Positions 52,414 through 61,795 are shown, numbered from the stretch's first letter. The stretch is 64,000 nt of DNA from Prevotella sp. (GCA_003447235.1 DLZV01000041.1:21407-85406); one strand, 5' to 3'. Notes: a model not told the origin generated them from the letters alone. Made by a program: numbers and translations.

Positions 52414-53367
52414 ATGACGATAATCGGAGAAAACTACATACGGTTCGACTGGGCGATGAAACGCCTGCTACGCAACAAGGCCAATCATGCGGTGTTGGAA
52501 GGATTTCTGTCCTCATTGATAGGAAAGAAGTTTAAGATACAACGGTTTCTTGAGAGCGAGAGCAACCAGGAGGACGAGACCGACAAATACAACCGAGTGG
52601 ATATATTGGCAGAGAACGAGAACGGAGAACTCTGCATCATAGAGGTGCAGAACAACCGCGAGCTCACCTATTTCCACCGCATGCTCTACGGAGTGTCAAA
52701 GGCCATCACGGAATATATTGGGCTGGGAAGCCCCTACGACAAGGTGCGTAAAGTCTATTCCATCAACATCGTCTATTTCGAATTGGGCCAGGGCAAAGAC
52801 TATGTGTATCACGGCAAGACAGAATTTAGGGGTGCGCATGAACCACATGACATTCTCAAACTCTCCGTCCGTCAGAACAAGAAGTTCTTCGGTATCGATG
52901 AGCGGAGCCTTATGAGCAGAAAAGAGGCGGGCGACTTGTTTCCGGAATACTACATACTGCGCGTGAACGACTTTGACAAAGTGGCCACTACCCCACTCGA
53001 CGAGTGGATAGAATTTCTCAAAACGGGACAAATTAGCGACAAGGCCACGGCCGAAGGCCTCGCCGAGGCGCGCGAATGCCTACGGGTGGACTCGCTCTCC
53101 GACCATGACAAGCGAGCGTACGTTCGCCACATGGAGTCTATACGACACATGAAAAGCATTTTTGATACCAGCCACTACGAAGGCTACGAAGAGGGGATAG
53201 CGGAAGGAAGAGCAGAAGGAAGAGCTCAGGGAATAGCGGAAGGAAGAGCAGAAGGTGAATTGGAAAAGAGTTTGGAGATAGCACGCAACCTTCTTTCCCT
53301 TGGCATACCTGTCTCACAAGTGTTGAAAGCTACAGGGCTGACCCAGGAACAAATCAACAAGATATAA
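52414..53367 (+). CDS. Rpn-family PD-(D/E)XK nuclease (putative transposase-related)
   Basis: 317 aa. N-terminal RFDWAMKRLLRNKANHAVLEGFLSSLIG, then the nuclease core: VDILAENENGELCIIEVQNN, giving D..E-x-Q as in PDDEXK_2/Rpn proteins. The C-terminus has in-frame repeats GIAEGRAEGRAQGIAEGRAEG, variable in this family, and a final helix with a QVLKATGLTQEQI-like motif. Rpn proteins (RpnA-E) promote RecA-independent recombination and some act in phage defence. It stands alone, preceded by 23-bp repeats and followed by a strong terminator. Confidence 0.88.
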   Translation: MTIIGENYIRFDWAMKRLLRNKANHAVLEGFLSSLIGKKFKIQRFLESESNQEDETDKYNRVDILAENENGELCIIEVQNNRELTYFHRMLYGVSKAITEYIGLGSPYDKVRKVYSINIVYFELGQGKDYVYHGKTEFRGAHEPHDILKLSVRQNKKFFGIDERSLMSRKEAGDLFPEYYILRVNDFDKVATTPLDEWIEFLKTGQISDKATAEGLAEARECLRVDSLSDHDKRAYVRHMESIRHMKSIFDTSHYEGYEEGIAEGRAEGRAQGIAEGRAEGELEKSLEIARNLLSLGIPVSQVLKATGLTQEQINKI

Positions 53368-53400
53368 GAACAAGACGGCGACACGTTGCTCACAAAGACG

Positions 53401-53446
53401 CTCAAAAGGCTGGCAGGGGAATTGTTCCCTTGCCAGCCTTTTGAGA
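53401..53446. terminator. Bidirectional terminator between rpn-type gene and fprA
   Basis: CTCAAAAGGCTGGCA and GGGAA pair with TTCCC and TGCCAGCCTTTTGAG, with one mismatch in a stem of about 20 bp. A- and T-runs inside both arms suit both strands. Confidence 0.85.
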
Positions 53447-53477
53447 TGATAGCTGGGATAACAGCCTCTTTATACTA

Positions 53478-54674
53478 TTACGCGCCAAGCACGGCAGCGG
53501 CGAAGGCTTTGCCATATTCGCGCCACTTGCGCTCAGCCTCCGTGTCGGGAGCCCAAAGCTGCTTGCCCGGTTCGGCGGCAATCTCGAAGCCCGCTTCCTC
53601 CAATCGCTGCTGGATGCGCTTCTCGCCACCGCCGCCCCAGCCAATGGAGCCAAAGGCCGCAGCCTTCTTGTTCTTGCACTTCATACCGTGGATCATTTCC
53701 AGGAGTCCGGCAATGGCGTAGGTAATGCCCATATTGACCGTCGGGCTGCCCACCATAATGGCCTTGGAGCGGAACACCTCGACGAGAATGTCGTTCTTGT
53801 CGTTCTTGGCAGCATTCATCAACACCACACGGACGGTCGGGTCGAAATCGCGGATGCCGTCGGCAATGGCCTGGGCCATGCGTCGCGTGCTCTGCCACAT
53901 CGTATCATAGATGATGGTGATCTGGTGCTCCTGATAGTTGGTTGACCACTGGAGATACTTTTCTACGATCTCGCCGATATGGTTGGTCCAGATGACTCCG
54001 TGGGACGGAGCGACCATCTTCAGAGGCAGGTTCATGCCTACTATTTCCTTCACCTTGCGGTTGACCATCGGGTTGTAGATATTGAGGATGTTGGCATAGT
54101 ACTTCTCAGCCTCATCAAACAGGTCCTTCTGGTTCACCGTGTCGTCGTAGAGGCTCTCCGTAGCGTAGTGCTGTCCGAAGACGTCGTTGGAAAAGAGGAT
54201 TTCCTCCTTGTCCGCATAGGTCACCATGGTGTCGGGCCAGTGGCACATCGGAGCCTCAACAAACGTGAGCGTGTTCTCGCCGATGCAGAGCGTGTCGCCC
54301 GTCTTCACGTTATGGAAGTTCCAGTCCTTATGATACAGTCCGCGCAAGATGCCTTCCGCCTTCTTCGTGCAATAGATCGGCGTATCAGGAATCTCGCGCA
54401 TCAGCACGGGCAGTGCACCGCTATGGTCGCTCTCGCTGTGGTTCACCACGATGGCATCGATTGCTTGGAGGTCGATCTCTTCCTTGAGATGGGCCACAAA
54501 CTCCTGGTCATAAGGATTCCATACCGTGTCGATGAGGACGGTCTTCTCGTCCCGGATCAAATAGGAATTGTAGCTTGTACCCTTGTGGGTAGAAAGCTCG
54601 TCGCCATGGAAGGTCTTCAGTTCCCAGTCAATCTTGCCTACCCATGTCACTTTGTCGGTTATTCTCTTTCCCAT
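53478..54674 (-). CDS. fprA: FprA-type flavodiiron protein
   Basis: 398 aa. The N-terminal metallo-beta-lactamase domain has all di-iron ligands: H79-x-E81-x-D83-H84 (NHSESDH), H of CHWPDT, D of FSNDVFGQH and H of APSHGVIW. The C-terminal flavodoxin domain starts ITIIYDTMWQSTRRMAQAI. Such proteins reduce O2 to water or NO to N2O and protect anaerobes. There is no fused rubredoxin, so electrons must come from a separate donor. A TACCTTTG box on the minus strand lies 37-44 nt upstream. Confidence 0.94.
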   Translation of the reverse strand: MGKRITDKVTWVGKIDWELKTFHGDELSTHKGTSYNSYLIRDEKTVLIDTVWNPYDQEFVAHLKEEIDLQAIDAIVVNHSESDHSGALPVLMREIPDTPIYCTKKAEGILRGLYHKDWNFHNVKTGDTLCIGENTLTFVEAPMCHWPDTMVTYADKEEILFSNDVFGQHYATESLYDDTVNQKDLFDEAEKYYANILNIYNPMVNRKVKEIVGMNLPLKMVAPSHGVIWTNHIGEIVEKYLQWSTNYQEHQITIIYDTMWQSTRRMAQAIADGIRDFDPTVRVVLMNAAKNDKNDILVEVFRSKAIMVGSPTVNMGITYAIAGLLEMIHGMKCKNKKAAAFGSIGWGGGGEKRIQQRLEEAGFEIAAEPGKQLWAPDTEAERKWREYGKAFAAAVLGA

Positions 54675-54710
54675 AATGATTTGCTATTGATTAGATGTTC
54701 GTTCGGGGGG

Positions 54711-54718
54711 CAAAGGTA
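54711..54718 (-). promoter_or_regulatory. -7 box for fprA
   Basis: Minus strand TACCTTTG, 37 nt before the start codon. Confidence 0.6.
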
Positions 54719-54845
54719 CAATTAAATATCGACAATCTATAGAAATTACAAACAAAAAGTCTTTAAAAGAAAAAATAGTGACAAAGCACGCTGCGTGACA
54801 AATGCGGGTCCTACGAGAATTGGCATTATTTTTGCAGCCAAATTT

Positions 54846-54985
54846 CCAGTCGAGATTGCTGTCGTAATTGCTGTCGATTTTCCAGTCGAAAATTGTAGTC
54901 GAGATTGTAGTCGAACAAGAAATAATCACAGAGCAAAACAATTATAGAGCAAAACTATCAGAGAGCAAAACTATCAGAGAGCAAA
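54846..54985. repeat. Two tandem-repeat blocks leading into the mmcQ-like start codon
   Basis: First block (54846-54916): degenerate 12-bp units like TAGTCGAGATTG. Second block (54929-54985): 16-bp GAGAGCAAAACTATCA in about 3.5 copies, the last partial copy ending at the ATG. A possible -7 box TATTTTTG (54827-54834) lies upstream, so repeat number would set leader length. Confidence 0.85.
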
Positions 54986-55350
54986 TGAATATAGAAGAAG
55001 TAAGGAGCTATACGCTTTCGCTGCCAGGCGTGACCGAAGACCAACCGTTTGGCGAGGACAATGTCACCTTCCGCGTGGAAGGCAAAATCTTCCTGTGCCT
55101 TTGGCTGGGTAGAGAGGGACAAGACTGGAAGGGCGGGCCACGCTTTGCCTGCAAATTGCCTCCCGATCGAAACGAGACGTTGCGCCTGCAGTATGAGGCG
55201 GTGACGCCAGCCTTCCATTGGAACAAGAAGCATTGGAGCGACGTATATTATGAGCAATTGGCCACACCGCTGGTAAGAGACTGGATCAGGGAGTCGCACG
55301 ACCTGGTCGTCAGCAAACTGCCCAAAGTGCTCAGGGCGAAATATCTCTGA
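54985..55350 (+). CDS. MmcQ/YjbR family protein
   Basis: 121 aa from ATG 54985 (MNIEEVRSYTLSLPGVTEDQPFGEDNVTFRV); the frame runs back through the 16-bp repeats to 54868 but that part is clearly repeat sequence. The fold has the YjbR/CyaY-like pattern: FGED..FRVEGKIFLCLWL, RFACKLPPD, HWNKKHWSDVYYE and DLVVSKLPKVLRAKYL. Usually called DNA-binding by structure; no tested role. Monocistronic. Confidence 0.85.
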   Translation: MNIEEVRSYTLSLPGVTEDQPFGEDNVTFRVEGKIFLCLWLGREGQDWKGGPRFACKLPPDRNETLRLQYEAVTPAFHWNKKHWSDVYYEQLATPLVRDWIRESHDLVVSKLPKVLRAKYL

Positions 55351-55377
55351 GAGACATACGACCAAGTCGCTCACCAC

Positions 55378-55462
55378 AGCAAACCACTTGCCATAGAAAG
55401 CTGCTCGCCGCAGAAAACTGCTTGCTACAGAAAGCTGATCGCCTTAGCAAGCTGCTTGCCAC
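55378..55462. repeat. 17-bp unit in five degenerate tandem copies
   Basis: Units of CAGAAAACTGCTTGCTA type start at 55378, 55395, 55412, 55429 and 55446. They fill the space between the mmcQ-like stop and a terminator. Confidence 0.85.
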
Positions 55463-55468
55463 AGACAG

Positions 55469-55509
55469 AAAAGGCTGCGCTGGTCTTCTTTCGACACCAC
55501 GCAGCCTTT
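55469..55509. terminator. Terminator between mmcQ-like gene and ABC permease
   Basis: AAAAGGCTGCG (55469-55479) pairs with CGCAGCCTTT (55500-55509), with T- and A-rich ends for both directions. Confidence 0.75.
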
Positions 55510-55557
55510 GTTGCTTACTGATTACTGATCTTGCAGAACCACTTTGTCAGTCCGCCA

Positions 55558-56862
55558 TCATTTGTAGCGCATCCACTTGATGATCTCCTTCATGCTCGGC
55601 TTTTTGCCGTACATGAGGATGCCGACACGATAGATCTTGCCACCAGCCCAAACCATGAAGAAGGCCGTGGCGTAGAGCAAGACGACGCTCAGCAATTCCT
55701 GCCACAAGGGCACGCCAAAGGGGATGCGCACCATCATGACGATGGGAGAGGTCAGGGGAAACAGAGAGGTCCAGAAAGCCAGCGGACCATCGGTATTCTC
55801 GACACTATACATGGCGGCGTAAAGACCGAAGAGGGTGATCATCGTGACGGGAATGACAAACTGCGAACTGTCCTCCTGCTCGTTGATACTGGCTCCCGTG
55901 GCAGCGAAGAAACTCGCATAGAGGAGGTAGCCTCCGACAAACATGAGCAGGAACATGATGGCCAGTTCGGCCAAAGGCAAGTTGCCAAGCATAGAAAGCA
56001 TCTCCTGCGCCTCGACGTTGGGCTGGGCCTGAGCCGCCTGCATCACGGCAGGATTGGCAGCAGACATCGTGTCCATGGCGTTGATACCGAAATAGACGGA
56101 CACGCCCGAGAGAATCACCACAAGCAGGATGGCCCAAATAGCCATTTGAAGGAGACCTACGAGCATCACGCCAATAATCTTTCCCATCATCAGTTCAAAA
56201 GGCTTGACACTGCTCACCATCAGTTCGACGATGCGGTTGGCCTTTTCCTCGATGACGCTCTGCATCACCTGGCCTCCATAGCCTACGACGAACATATAGA
56301 TGAGGAACGTGAACAGGAATCCCACCACCATGGCTACGACACCGCTGGAGATGGTCTCGTCGCCCTGGTCGTTCCACTTCACGGTCTCTACCTTCGTACC
56401 TTTTTCCACCTCGCTGATGATCTTGTCGAGCTGGGCAATGCCCGAGGCTTTCAGCCGCTGCTGCCTCACCTGATCGTCCAGGGTCGTCTGGACGTAGGAG
56501 AGCAAGTTGACAGGCACCTCCTTCCTACTATAGATACAGACCTTCGCCTTGTTGTCGAGCAGTCCGCGGGGAATGCTCACCACGGCGTCGTAGGGAGAGT
56601 CCTCGCTACGCATCTCGTTGTTGAGACTTGGCACCTGCGTGAAGTGGAAGGTCTCCGTCTCCTTCAGCGCCTTGAAGTATTGTCCCGAGGGATCGATGAC
56701 GGCCACGTGCTGCTGCTCGTCGTTCTCGATCGACGAGAGCCAAAGCGGCACAAAGATGAGCGCGGCCATGATGAGTGGCGAGACGATGGTGAGCACGATG
56801 AAACTCTTCTTCTGAATGCGCTTGAGAAACTCGCGCTCAATGATAATCAATATTTTGTTCAT
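55558..56862 (-). CDS. ABC-2 type permease, NatB-like
   Basis: 434 aa. One N-terminal helix (FIVLTIVSPLIMAALIFVPLWL), a large periplasmic segment (about 45-180), then six helices (GVVAMVVGFLFTFLIYMFVVG, MIGKIIGVMLVGLLQMAIWAILLV and so on), the NatB/ABC2_membrane_3 layout. Contains the typical EEKANRIVELMVSSVKPFELMMGKI. The ATPase gene ends 12 bp upstream. Likely exports sodium, a drug or a peptide; the substrate is unknown. Confidence 0.88.
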   Translation of the reverse strand: MNKILIIIEREFLKRIQKKSFIVLTIVSPLIMAALIFVPLWLSSIENDEQQHVAVIDPSGQYFKALKETETFHFTQVPSLNNEMRSEDSPYDAVVSIPRGLLDNKAKVCIYSRKEVPVNLLSYVQTTLDDQVRQQRLKASGIAQLDKIISEVEKGTKVETVKWNDQGDETISSGVVAMVVGFLFTFLIYMFVVGYGGQVMQSVIEEKANRIVELMVSSVKPFELMMGKIIGVMLVGLLQMAIWAILLVVILSGVSVYFGINAMDTMSAANPAVMQAAQAQPNVEAQEMLSMLGNLPLAELAIMFLLMFVGGYLLYASFFAATGASINEQEDSSQFVIPVTMITLFGLYAAMYSVENTDGPLAFWTSLFPLTSPIVMMVRIPFGVPLWQELLSVVLLYATAFFMVWAGGKIYRVGILMYGKKPSMKEIIKWMRYK

Positions 56863-56874
56863 GGTTGCGGGGAA

Positions 56875-57825
56875 TTAAGATTGCTGACGGTTTTCTATCT
56901 GCTCATCGGCCCACTGCGCGTCTTTGCCGATCAGCTGGAGGAAGATGTCGTTCATCGACGGGATCTGTTCGGCAAAAGCGCGCACCTCCACCTTGCCGGC
57001 CAGATAGCCGACCAGTTGGTTGCCCGTGGCGTCGCCGTGAGCCTTGAGCAAGTAGGAGTGGATACCTGCGCGCTCCTCCTGGCGAACTATGTCAAAGGGG
57101 CTGTCAGGCTCCACAGAGAGCACGTCGGGCGTCTGAAGCTCATAGAGGCCCGTGCGGTGGGCCTCCTTGATCTGCCTCATGTCGCCCTTGAGCACCACCT
57201 CGGAGTGGTTGATGAGCGCGATGTCATCGCAGATCTCCTCCACGCTGGCCATGTTGTGGGTCGAGAAGATGATGGTGTGTCCCTTCTCCTTCAGTTGGAG
57301 AATCTCCTGCTTGAGTTGCTCGGCGTTGACCGGGTCGAAGCCCGAGAACGGCTCGTCGAAGATGAGAAGATCGGGCTCGTGGAGGACGGTGATGACAAAC
57401 TGCACCTTCTGCGCCATTCCCTTGGACAATTCTTCGAGTTTGCGGTTCCACCAGGGCATGATGCCAAACTTCCGAAACCACTCCTTGAGGCGGGTCTCGG
57501 CCTCGCGCCTTGTGAGTCCTTTGAGTCGGGCCAAATAGACCGCCTGCTCGCCCACCTTCATCTTTCGATAGAGTCCGCGCTCCTCGGGCAGATAGCCGAT
57601 GCGGGCCACGTCGGCGGGCTGCATCTGCCGTCCGTCGAAGATCACCTCGCCCTTGTCGGGAGCAGTGATGCGGTTGAGGATACGGATCAAGGTGGTCTTG
57701 CCCGCACCGTTGGGACCAAGGAGTCCGAAGACGCGGCCACGACGCATGGTCAGCGAGACATCGCTGAGCGCGACGTGACGGTCGAACGCCTTGGTGACAT
57801 TTCTCACTTCAATAAAATTCTCCAT
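56875..57825 (-). CDS. ABC transporter ATP-binding protein, NatA-like
   Basis: 316 aa. Walker A GPNGAGKTT near 38, signature LSKGMAQKVQF, Walker B LLIFDEPFSGFDP and the H-loop in FSTHNMAS. The C-terminal 90 residues form the accessory domain seen in NatA/DrrA-type exporters (DUF4162-like). Partner of the permease encoded 12 bp downstream. Confidence 0.92.
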   Translation of the reverse strand: MENFIEVRNVTKAFDRHVALSDVSLTMRRGRVFGLLGPNGAGKTTLIRILNRITAPDKGEVIFDGRQMQPADVARIGYLPEERGLYRKMKVGEQAVYLARLKGLTRREAETRLKEWFRKFGIMPWWNRKLEELSKGMAQKVQFVITVLHEPDLLIFDEPFSGFDPVNAEQLKQEILQLKEKGHTIIFSTHNMASVEEICDDIALINHSEVVLKGDMRQIKEAHRTGLYELQTPDVLSVEPDSPFDIVRQEERAGIHSYLLKAHGDATGNQLVGYLAGKVEVRAFAEQIPSMNDIFLQLIGKDAQWADEQIENRQQS

Positions 57826-57881
57826 TTGTATTGTTTAAGAGTAAAAAAGAAATCCCCAAGCGCATGATCTTCCTTCTTGTA

Positions 57882-57957
57882 TCCTATATAGTCTTTGTTG
57901 CGTCCTATATAGTCCTTCTCCATATCCTATATAGTCCTTTCTACAGTCCTATATAGA
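57882..57957. repeat. TCCTATATAGTC repeated four times at about 22-bp steps
   Basis: Starts at 57882, 57903, 57925 and 57947; the steps are 21, 22 and 22 bp, about two helical turns. The block lies 57 bp upstream of the NatA start and near the end of the acyl-CoA dehydrogenase gene. On the minus strand it reads GACTATATAGGA. Confidence 0.9.
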
Positions 57958-58009
57958 ATGAGACAAGCGGGAGTCCACCATGCGATTGGGGACGAAAGGA
58001 TGTCAAATA

Positions 58010-59713
58010 TTAAGCTTCGAAGTTCTTCAAGTCGTCGGCGTGGAAGGCCTGGATATAGGCGGCCTTGCCCATCACCTCCTCCTCGGCCATGCGCACAAAG
58101 ACGTTGGCACTCTTCTCAAACAACTCCGGCGCACGCGTCGCGTCGTCGAGGATGAGCAGGGAAGCGACGATGTCAGCAGTCATGTCGTAGAGACGACGGC
58201 CCAGGAAGTCGTGCTCGTCCTGGTTGGCGCCCGCCTTGACCTTGTCGAGGCAAGCCTCGTAGGTAGCCACGAGTTTGGCCACACGCTCCTGCAGCGGCTT
58301 GAGGCTCTCGGAGACCTCACCCTGCAGCATCTCCTTCATGATGTTGAGGTAGGTGCCATTGGTGATGTAGCGGATGGCAGCCACTACCTGCAACTGGGTC
58401 GTACCCTCATAGATGGAGAAGATACGCGCGTCGCGGAAGAGGCGCTGCGACTTATACTCCATGATGAAGCCCGAACCACCGTGGATGGAGATGGCGTCGT
58501 AAGCATTCTGGTTGGCCCACTCGGAGTTGGTGCCCTTGGCCAGCGGCGTGAAGGCATCAGCCAGTCGGTTCCACTTCTTCAGTTCCTGACGCTCCTCGGG
58601 CGTCAGTTTGCGGTCGCGGCCGATATCCTCCAGTGCCTTGTAGAGATCGACATAGCGTGCCGTCTGATAGAGCAGGGAGCGACCCGCGTCGAGCTTTGCC
58701 TTCATGCGCGAGAGCATGTCATAGACGGCGGGGAAGCTGATGATCTTCTTGCCAAACTGCATGCGCTCCTTGGCGTAGGAGAGCCCCTCGTTGTAGGCCT
58801 CCTGCTCCACGCCGACGCTCTGTGCGGCAATGCCCAGGCGCGCACCATTCATCAAGGCCATCACATACTTGATGAGACCCATGCGTGTGCTGCCACAGAG
58901 CTCTGCCTTGGCGTTCTTGAAGACCAGCTCGCAGGTGGGCGAACCGTGGATACCGAGTTTGTGCTCGATGTGGCGCACCGTGACGCCGCCGCTCTGCTTG
59001 TCGTAGATGAACATCGAGAGGCCACGTCCGTCGTGTGTGCCCTCCTCAGAGCGGGCAAGCACCAGGTGGATATCAGAGTCGCCATTGGTGATGAATCTCT
59101 TCACACCGTTCAGACGCCACGTGCCGTCCTCGTCCTGTGTGGCCTTGAGCATGACGCGCTGCAGATCGCTGCCAGCGTCGGGCTCCGTGAGGTCCATGGA
59201 CATCGAGGCACCCTCGCAGACGCGGGGGATGTACTTCTCTCGCTGCTCCTCCGATCCAAACTCATAGAGCGTGTCGATGCAGCTCTGTAGGCTCCAAATG
59301 TTCTGGAATCCCGCATCGGCCGCCGAGATGACCTCGGAGAGCATGGAGAAGACCACATTGGGGAGGTTCAGGCCACCGTACTTACGCGGCATGGAGACAC
59401 CCCACAGGCCCGCCTTGCAGGTAGCGTCGATATTCTCGACCGTCTTGCTCGCATAGACCATGCGTCCATCGACGAGGTGCGGACCTTCCAAATCGACCGA
59501 CTCACTGTTCGGCTCGATGATGTTGGCGGCCACGTCGCCCGTAATGTCCAACACGCGCTTATAGTTCTCTATCGCATCTTCGTAGCAGACGGGAGCGTCG
59601 GCAAACTGATCCTTGTCAGCATAGCCCTTCTCCTTCAGCTCCACGATGCGCTTCATCAACGGGTGATCGAGGTGGAACTCAATCTCCGGATGGTCGGTAT
59701 AGTAATTTGCCAT
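58010..59713 (-). CDS. Acyl-CoA dehydrogenase
   Basis: 567 aa, with the long C-terminal extension of FadE5/AcdA-type enzymes. Features: the flavin/substrate region MSMDLTEPDAGSDLQ, KRFITNGDSDIHLVLAR, and RIFSIYEGTTQLQ, the segment that supplies the catalytic Glu. Follows etfA on the minus strand (52 bp), so EtfAB are its likely electron acceptors. No thiolase or hydratase nearby, so the unit may act on one particular acyl-CoA rather than in full beta-oxidation. Confidence 0.92.
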   Translation of the reverse strand: MANYYTDHPEIEFHLDHPLMKRIVELKEKGYADKDQFADAPVCYEDAIENYKRVLDITGDVAANIIEPNSESVDLEGPHLVDGRMVYASKTVENIDATCKAGLWGVSMPRKYGGLNLPNVVFSMLSEVISAADAGFQNIWSLQSCIDTLYEFGSEEQREKYIPRVCEGASMSMDLTEPDAGSDLQRVMLKATQDEDGTWRLNGVKRFITNGDSDIHLVLARSEEGTHDGRGLSMFIYDKQSGGVTVRHIEHKLGIHGSPTCELVFKNAKAELCGSTRMGLIKYVMALMNGARLGIAAQSVGVEQEAYNEGLSYAKERMQFGKKIISFPAVYDMLSRMKAKLDAGRSLLYQTARYVDLYKALEDIGRDRKLTPEERQELKKWNRLADAFTPLAKGTNSEWANQNAYDAISIHGGSGFIMEYKSQRLFRDARIFSIYEGTTQLQVVAAIRYITNGTYLNIMKEMLQGEVSESLKPLQERVAKLVATYEACLDKVKAGANQDEHDFLGRRLYDMTADIVASLLILDDATRAPELFEKSANVFVRMAEEEVMGKAAYIQAFHADDLKNFEA

Positions 59714-59765
59714 AATATGAATTCCCTGCCGCCCGGCCCTTAGGAGCCCGGCATGAGGGTCTTTT

Positions 59766-60788
59766 TTACTTTGTATTTTCCTTATAATATTTAATCAGCT
59801 TGGGAACCACCTCCTCTACGCTGCCCGTGATCACATAGTCGGCAATGCGGTTGATGGGCGCCTCGGGGTCGGTGTTGACCGAGATGATGATGCCCGAGTC
59901 CTGCATACCAGCGATATGCTGGATCTGTCCCGAGATGCCACAGGCGATATAGACCTTCGGATGGACGGTGACACCCGTCTGTCCGATCTGGCGGTCGTGA
60001 TCGACCCAGCCCGCATCCACGGCCGCACGGCTTGCGCCGACCTCGCCATGGAGGAGGTTGGCCAACTCAAAGAGCTGGTCGAAGTTTTCCTTGGATCCCA
60101 CGCCATAGCCACCGGCCACGACGATCGGCGCACCCTTGAGGTTGTGCTTGGCCTCCTCGACGTGGCGGTCGAGCACCTTGACGACGTAGTCCTCGACGGG
60201 CACATACTTGGCCACCTCAGGATAGACCACCTCGCCCTTGGCCTTGCCCTCGTAGAGGGCCTTCTGCATCACGCCCGGGCGCACCGTGGCCATCTGCGGA
60301 CGGTGCTCAGGATTGACAATCGTGGCGACGATATTGCCACCAAAGGCGGGACGTATCTGATAGAGAAGTCCATCATAGTGCTTGCCAGCCTTTCGGTCGT
60401 CGAAATCGCCGATCTCCAGTTCGGTACAGTCGGCGGTCAGTCCGCTCGTCAGCGACGACGACACGCGCGGTCCCAGGTCGCGTCCGATGACCGTGGCACC
60501 CATCAGCGCGATCTGCGGCTGCTCCTCCTTGAAGAGGTTGACCAGGATGTCGGTATGGGGAGCGGAGGTGTAGGGGAAGAGACCCTCGCCGTCGAAGACA
60601 AACAGTTTGTCCACACCATACGGCAGGATCTGCTCCTCGACCTTTCCCTTGATGTCCTTTCCGGCCACGATGGCGTGGAGCTCCACGCCCTGCTGATTGG
60701 CCAGTTTGCGGCCCTTGGTGAGCAACTCCTGTGACACCTCGGCCACCTTCGTGCCCTCTATCTCGCAATAAACAAATACGTTATTCAT
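59766..60788 (-). CDS. etfA: Electron transfer flavoprotein, alpha subunit
   Basis: 340 aa from ATG 60788 (MNNVFVYCEIEG); a TTG seven codons upstream overlaps the etfB end and is less likely. C-terminal FAD-binding signature VAGGYGVGSKENF, then GASRAAVDAGWVDHDRQIGQTG and ACGISGQIQHIAGM. Forms the EtfAB heterodimer that takes electrons from the acyl-CoA dehydrogenase encoded next. Confidence 0.94.
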   Translation of the reverse strand: MNNVFVYCEIEGTKVAEVSQELLTKGRKLANQQGVELHAIVAGKDIKGKVEEQILPYGVDKLFVFDGEGLFPYTSAPHTDILVNLFKEEQPQIALMGATVIGRDLGPRVSSSLTSGLTADCTELEIGDFDDRKAGKHYDGLLYQIRPAFGGNIVATIVNPEHRPQMATVRPGVMQKALYEGKAKGEVVYPEVAKYVPVEDYVVKVLDRHVEEAKHNLKGAPIVVAGGYGVGSKENFDQLFELANLLHGEVGASRAAVDAGWVDHDRQIGQTGVTVHPKVYIACGISGQIQHIAGMQDSGIIISVNTDPEAPINRIADYVITGSVEEVVPKLIKYYKENTK

Positions 60789-60801
60789 CTTGTCGTTTGT
60801 C

Positions 60802-61671
60802 TTAGCCAATAATCTTTTCGTCCAACAATTCCCTTACGAGGCTCTCGATATCCTTGTCCTCGCCGGTCAGCGTCTTGCTCTCCTTGGCCTGGAAGACGAT
60901 GTTCTTCACGGCCTTGACCTTGGTGGGCGATCCGCTGAGACCACACTGTGAGGGGTCGCCATCGACATCGGCCACGCTCCACTGGTGGAGCGTCAGGTAG
61001 GGGCGCTCCTCATAGAGCTTGCTCCAGGGCTCCTCGCCCGTGCGCTCCATGGGGCAGGTGGCATACTTGTACTTCATCACGAGCTTGGCGTTGCACGGGC
61101 GGCACGGTGCAGCCGATCCATTGACGGTGACGACGACGGGCAGCGGTGTCTCCACCGTCTCCACACCTCCGTCGATATGGCGGCGGATCGTGGCCTTGCC
61201 CTCCTCCACCTTGAGGATCTCCTCAGCATAGGTCACCTGGTTGAGCCCCAGCTTCTGTGCTACCTGCGGGCCCACCTGGGCCGTGTCGCCGTCGATAGCC
61301 TGTCGGCCACCGATGACGATATCCACATCGCCAATCTTTTGGATGGCCGTGGCCAGTGCATAGGATGTGGCCAGCGTATCGGCACCTGCGAAGAGGCGGT
61401 CCGTCAGCAGCCAGCCAGTATCGGCACCTCGGTACAATCCCTGGCGGATAATCTCGCCCGCGCGCGGAGGACCCATCGTCAGCAGGCCTACCGTGCTCCC
61501 CGGGTGCTGCTCCTTGAGGCGCAAGGCCTGCTCCAGCGCATTAAGGTCTTCGGGATTGAAGATGGCGGGCAAAGCGGCGCGATTCACCGTTCCTTCGGCC
61601 GTCATCGCATCTTTGCCCACGTTTCTCGTGTCGGGTACTTGCTTGGCAAGTACAACAATCTTTAAACTCAT
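60802..61671 (-). CDS. etfB: Electron transfer flavoprotein, beta subunit
   Basis: 289 aa. Starts SLKIVVLAKQVPDTRNVGKDAM, with LNALEQALRLKEQ, then VDIVIGGRQAIDGDTAQVGPQVAQKLG, all EtfB landmarks. First gene of etfB-etfA-acd; 13 bp before the etfA ATG. The leader from the predicted promoter is about 115 nt. Confidence 0.94.
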   Translation of the reverse strand: MSLKIVVLAKQVPDTRNVGKDAMTAEGTVNRAALPAIFNPEDLNALEQALRLKEQHPGSTVGLLTMGPPRAGEIIRQGLYRGADTGWLLTDRLFAGADTLATSYALATAIQKIGDVDIVIGGRQAIDGDTAQVGPQVAQKLGLNQVTYAEEILKVEEGKATIRRHIDGGVETVETPLPVVVTVNGSAAPCRPCNAKLVMKYKYATCPMERTGEEPWSKLYEERPYLTLHQWSVADVDGDPSQCGLSGSPTKVKAVKNIVFQAKESKTLTGEDKDIESLVRELLDEKIIG

Positions 61672-61795
61672 AAATCCTGTATGTGTTACTTATTTTCTTA
61701 TTTCTATCTTATCCTCCAGTCTTTTCACCGTTTTGTATTCCACCAAACCGCTATTCGTGAAACAACCTGAGTGATGTATCCTAAAAGAACCGCTG

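Noticed and set aside
55531..57867. 778-codon plus-strand frame across the ABC transporter genes
   Set aside because: Antisense to two genes with intact ABC motifs; its composition is His/Asp-rich and shadow-like.
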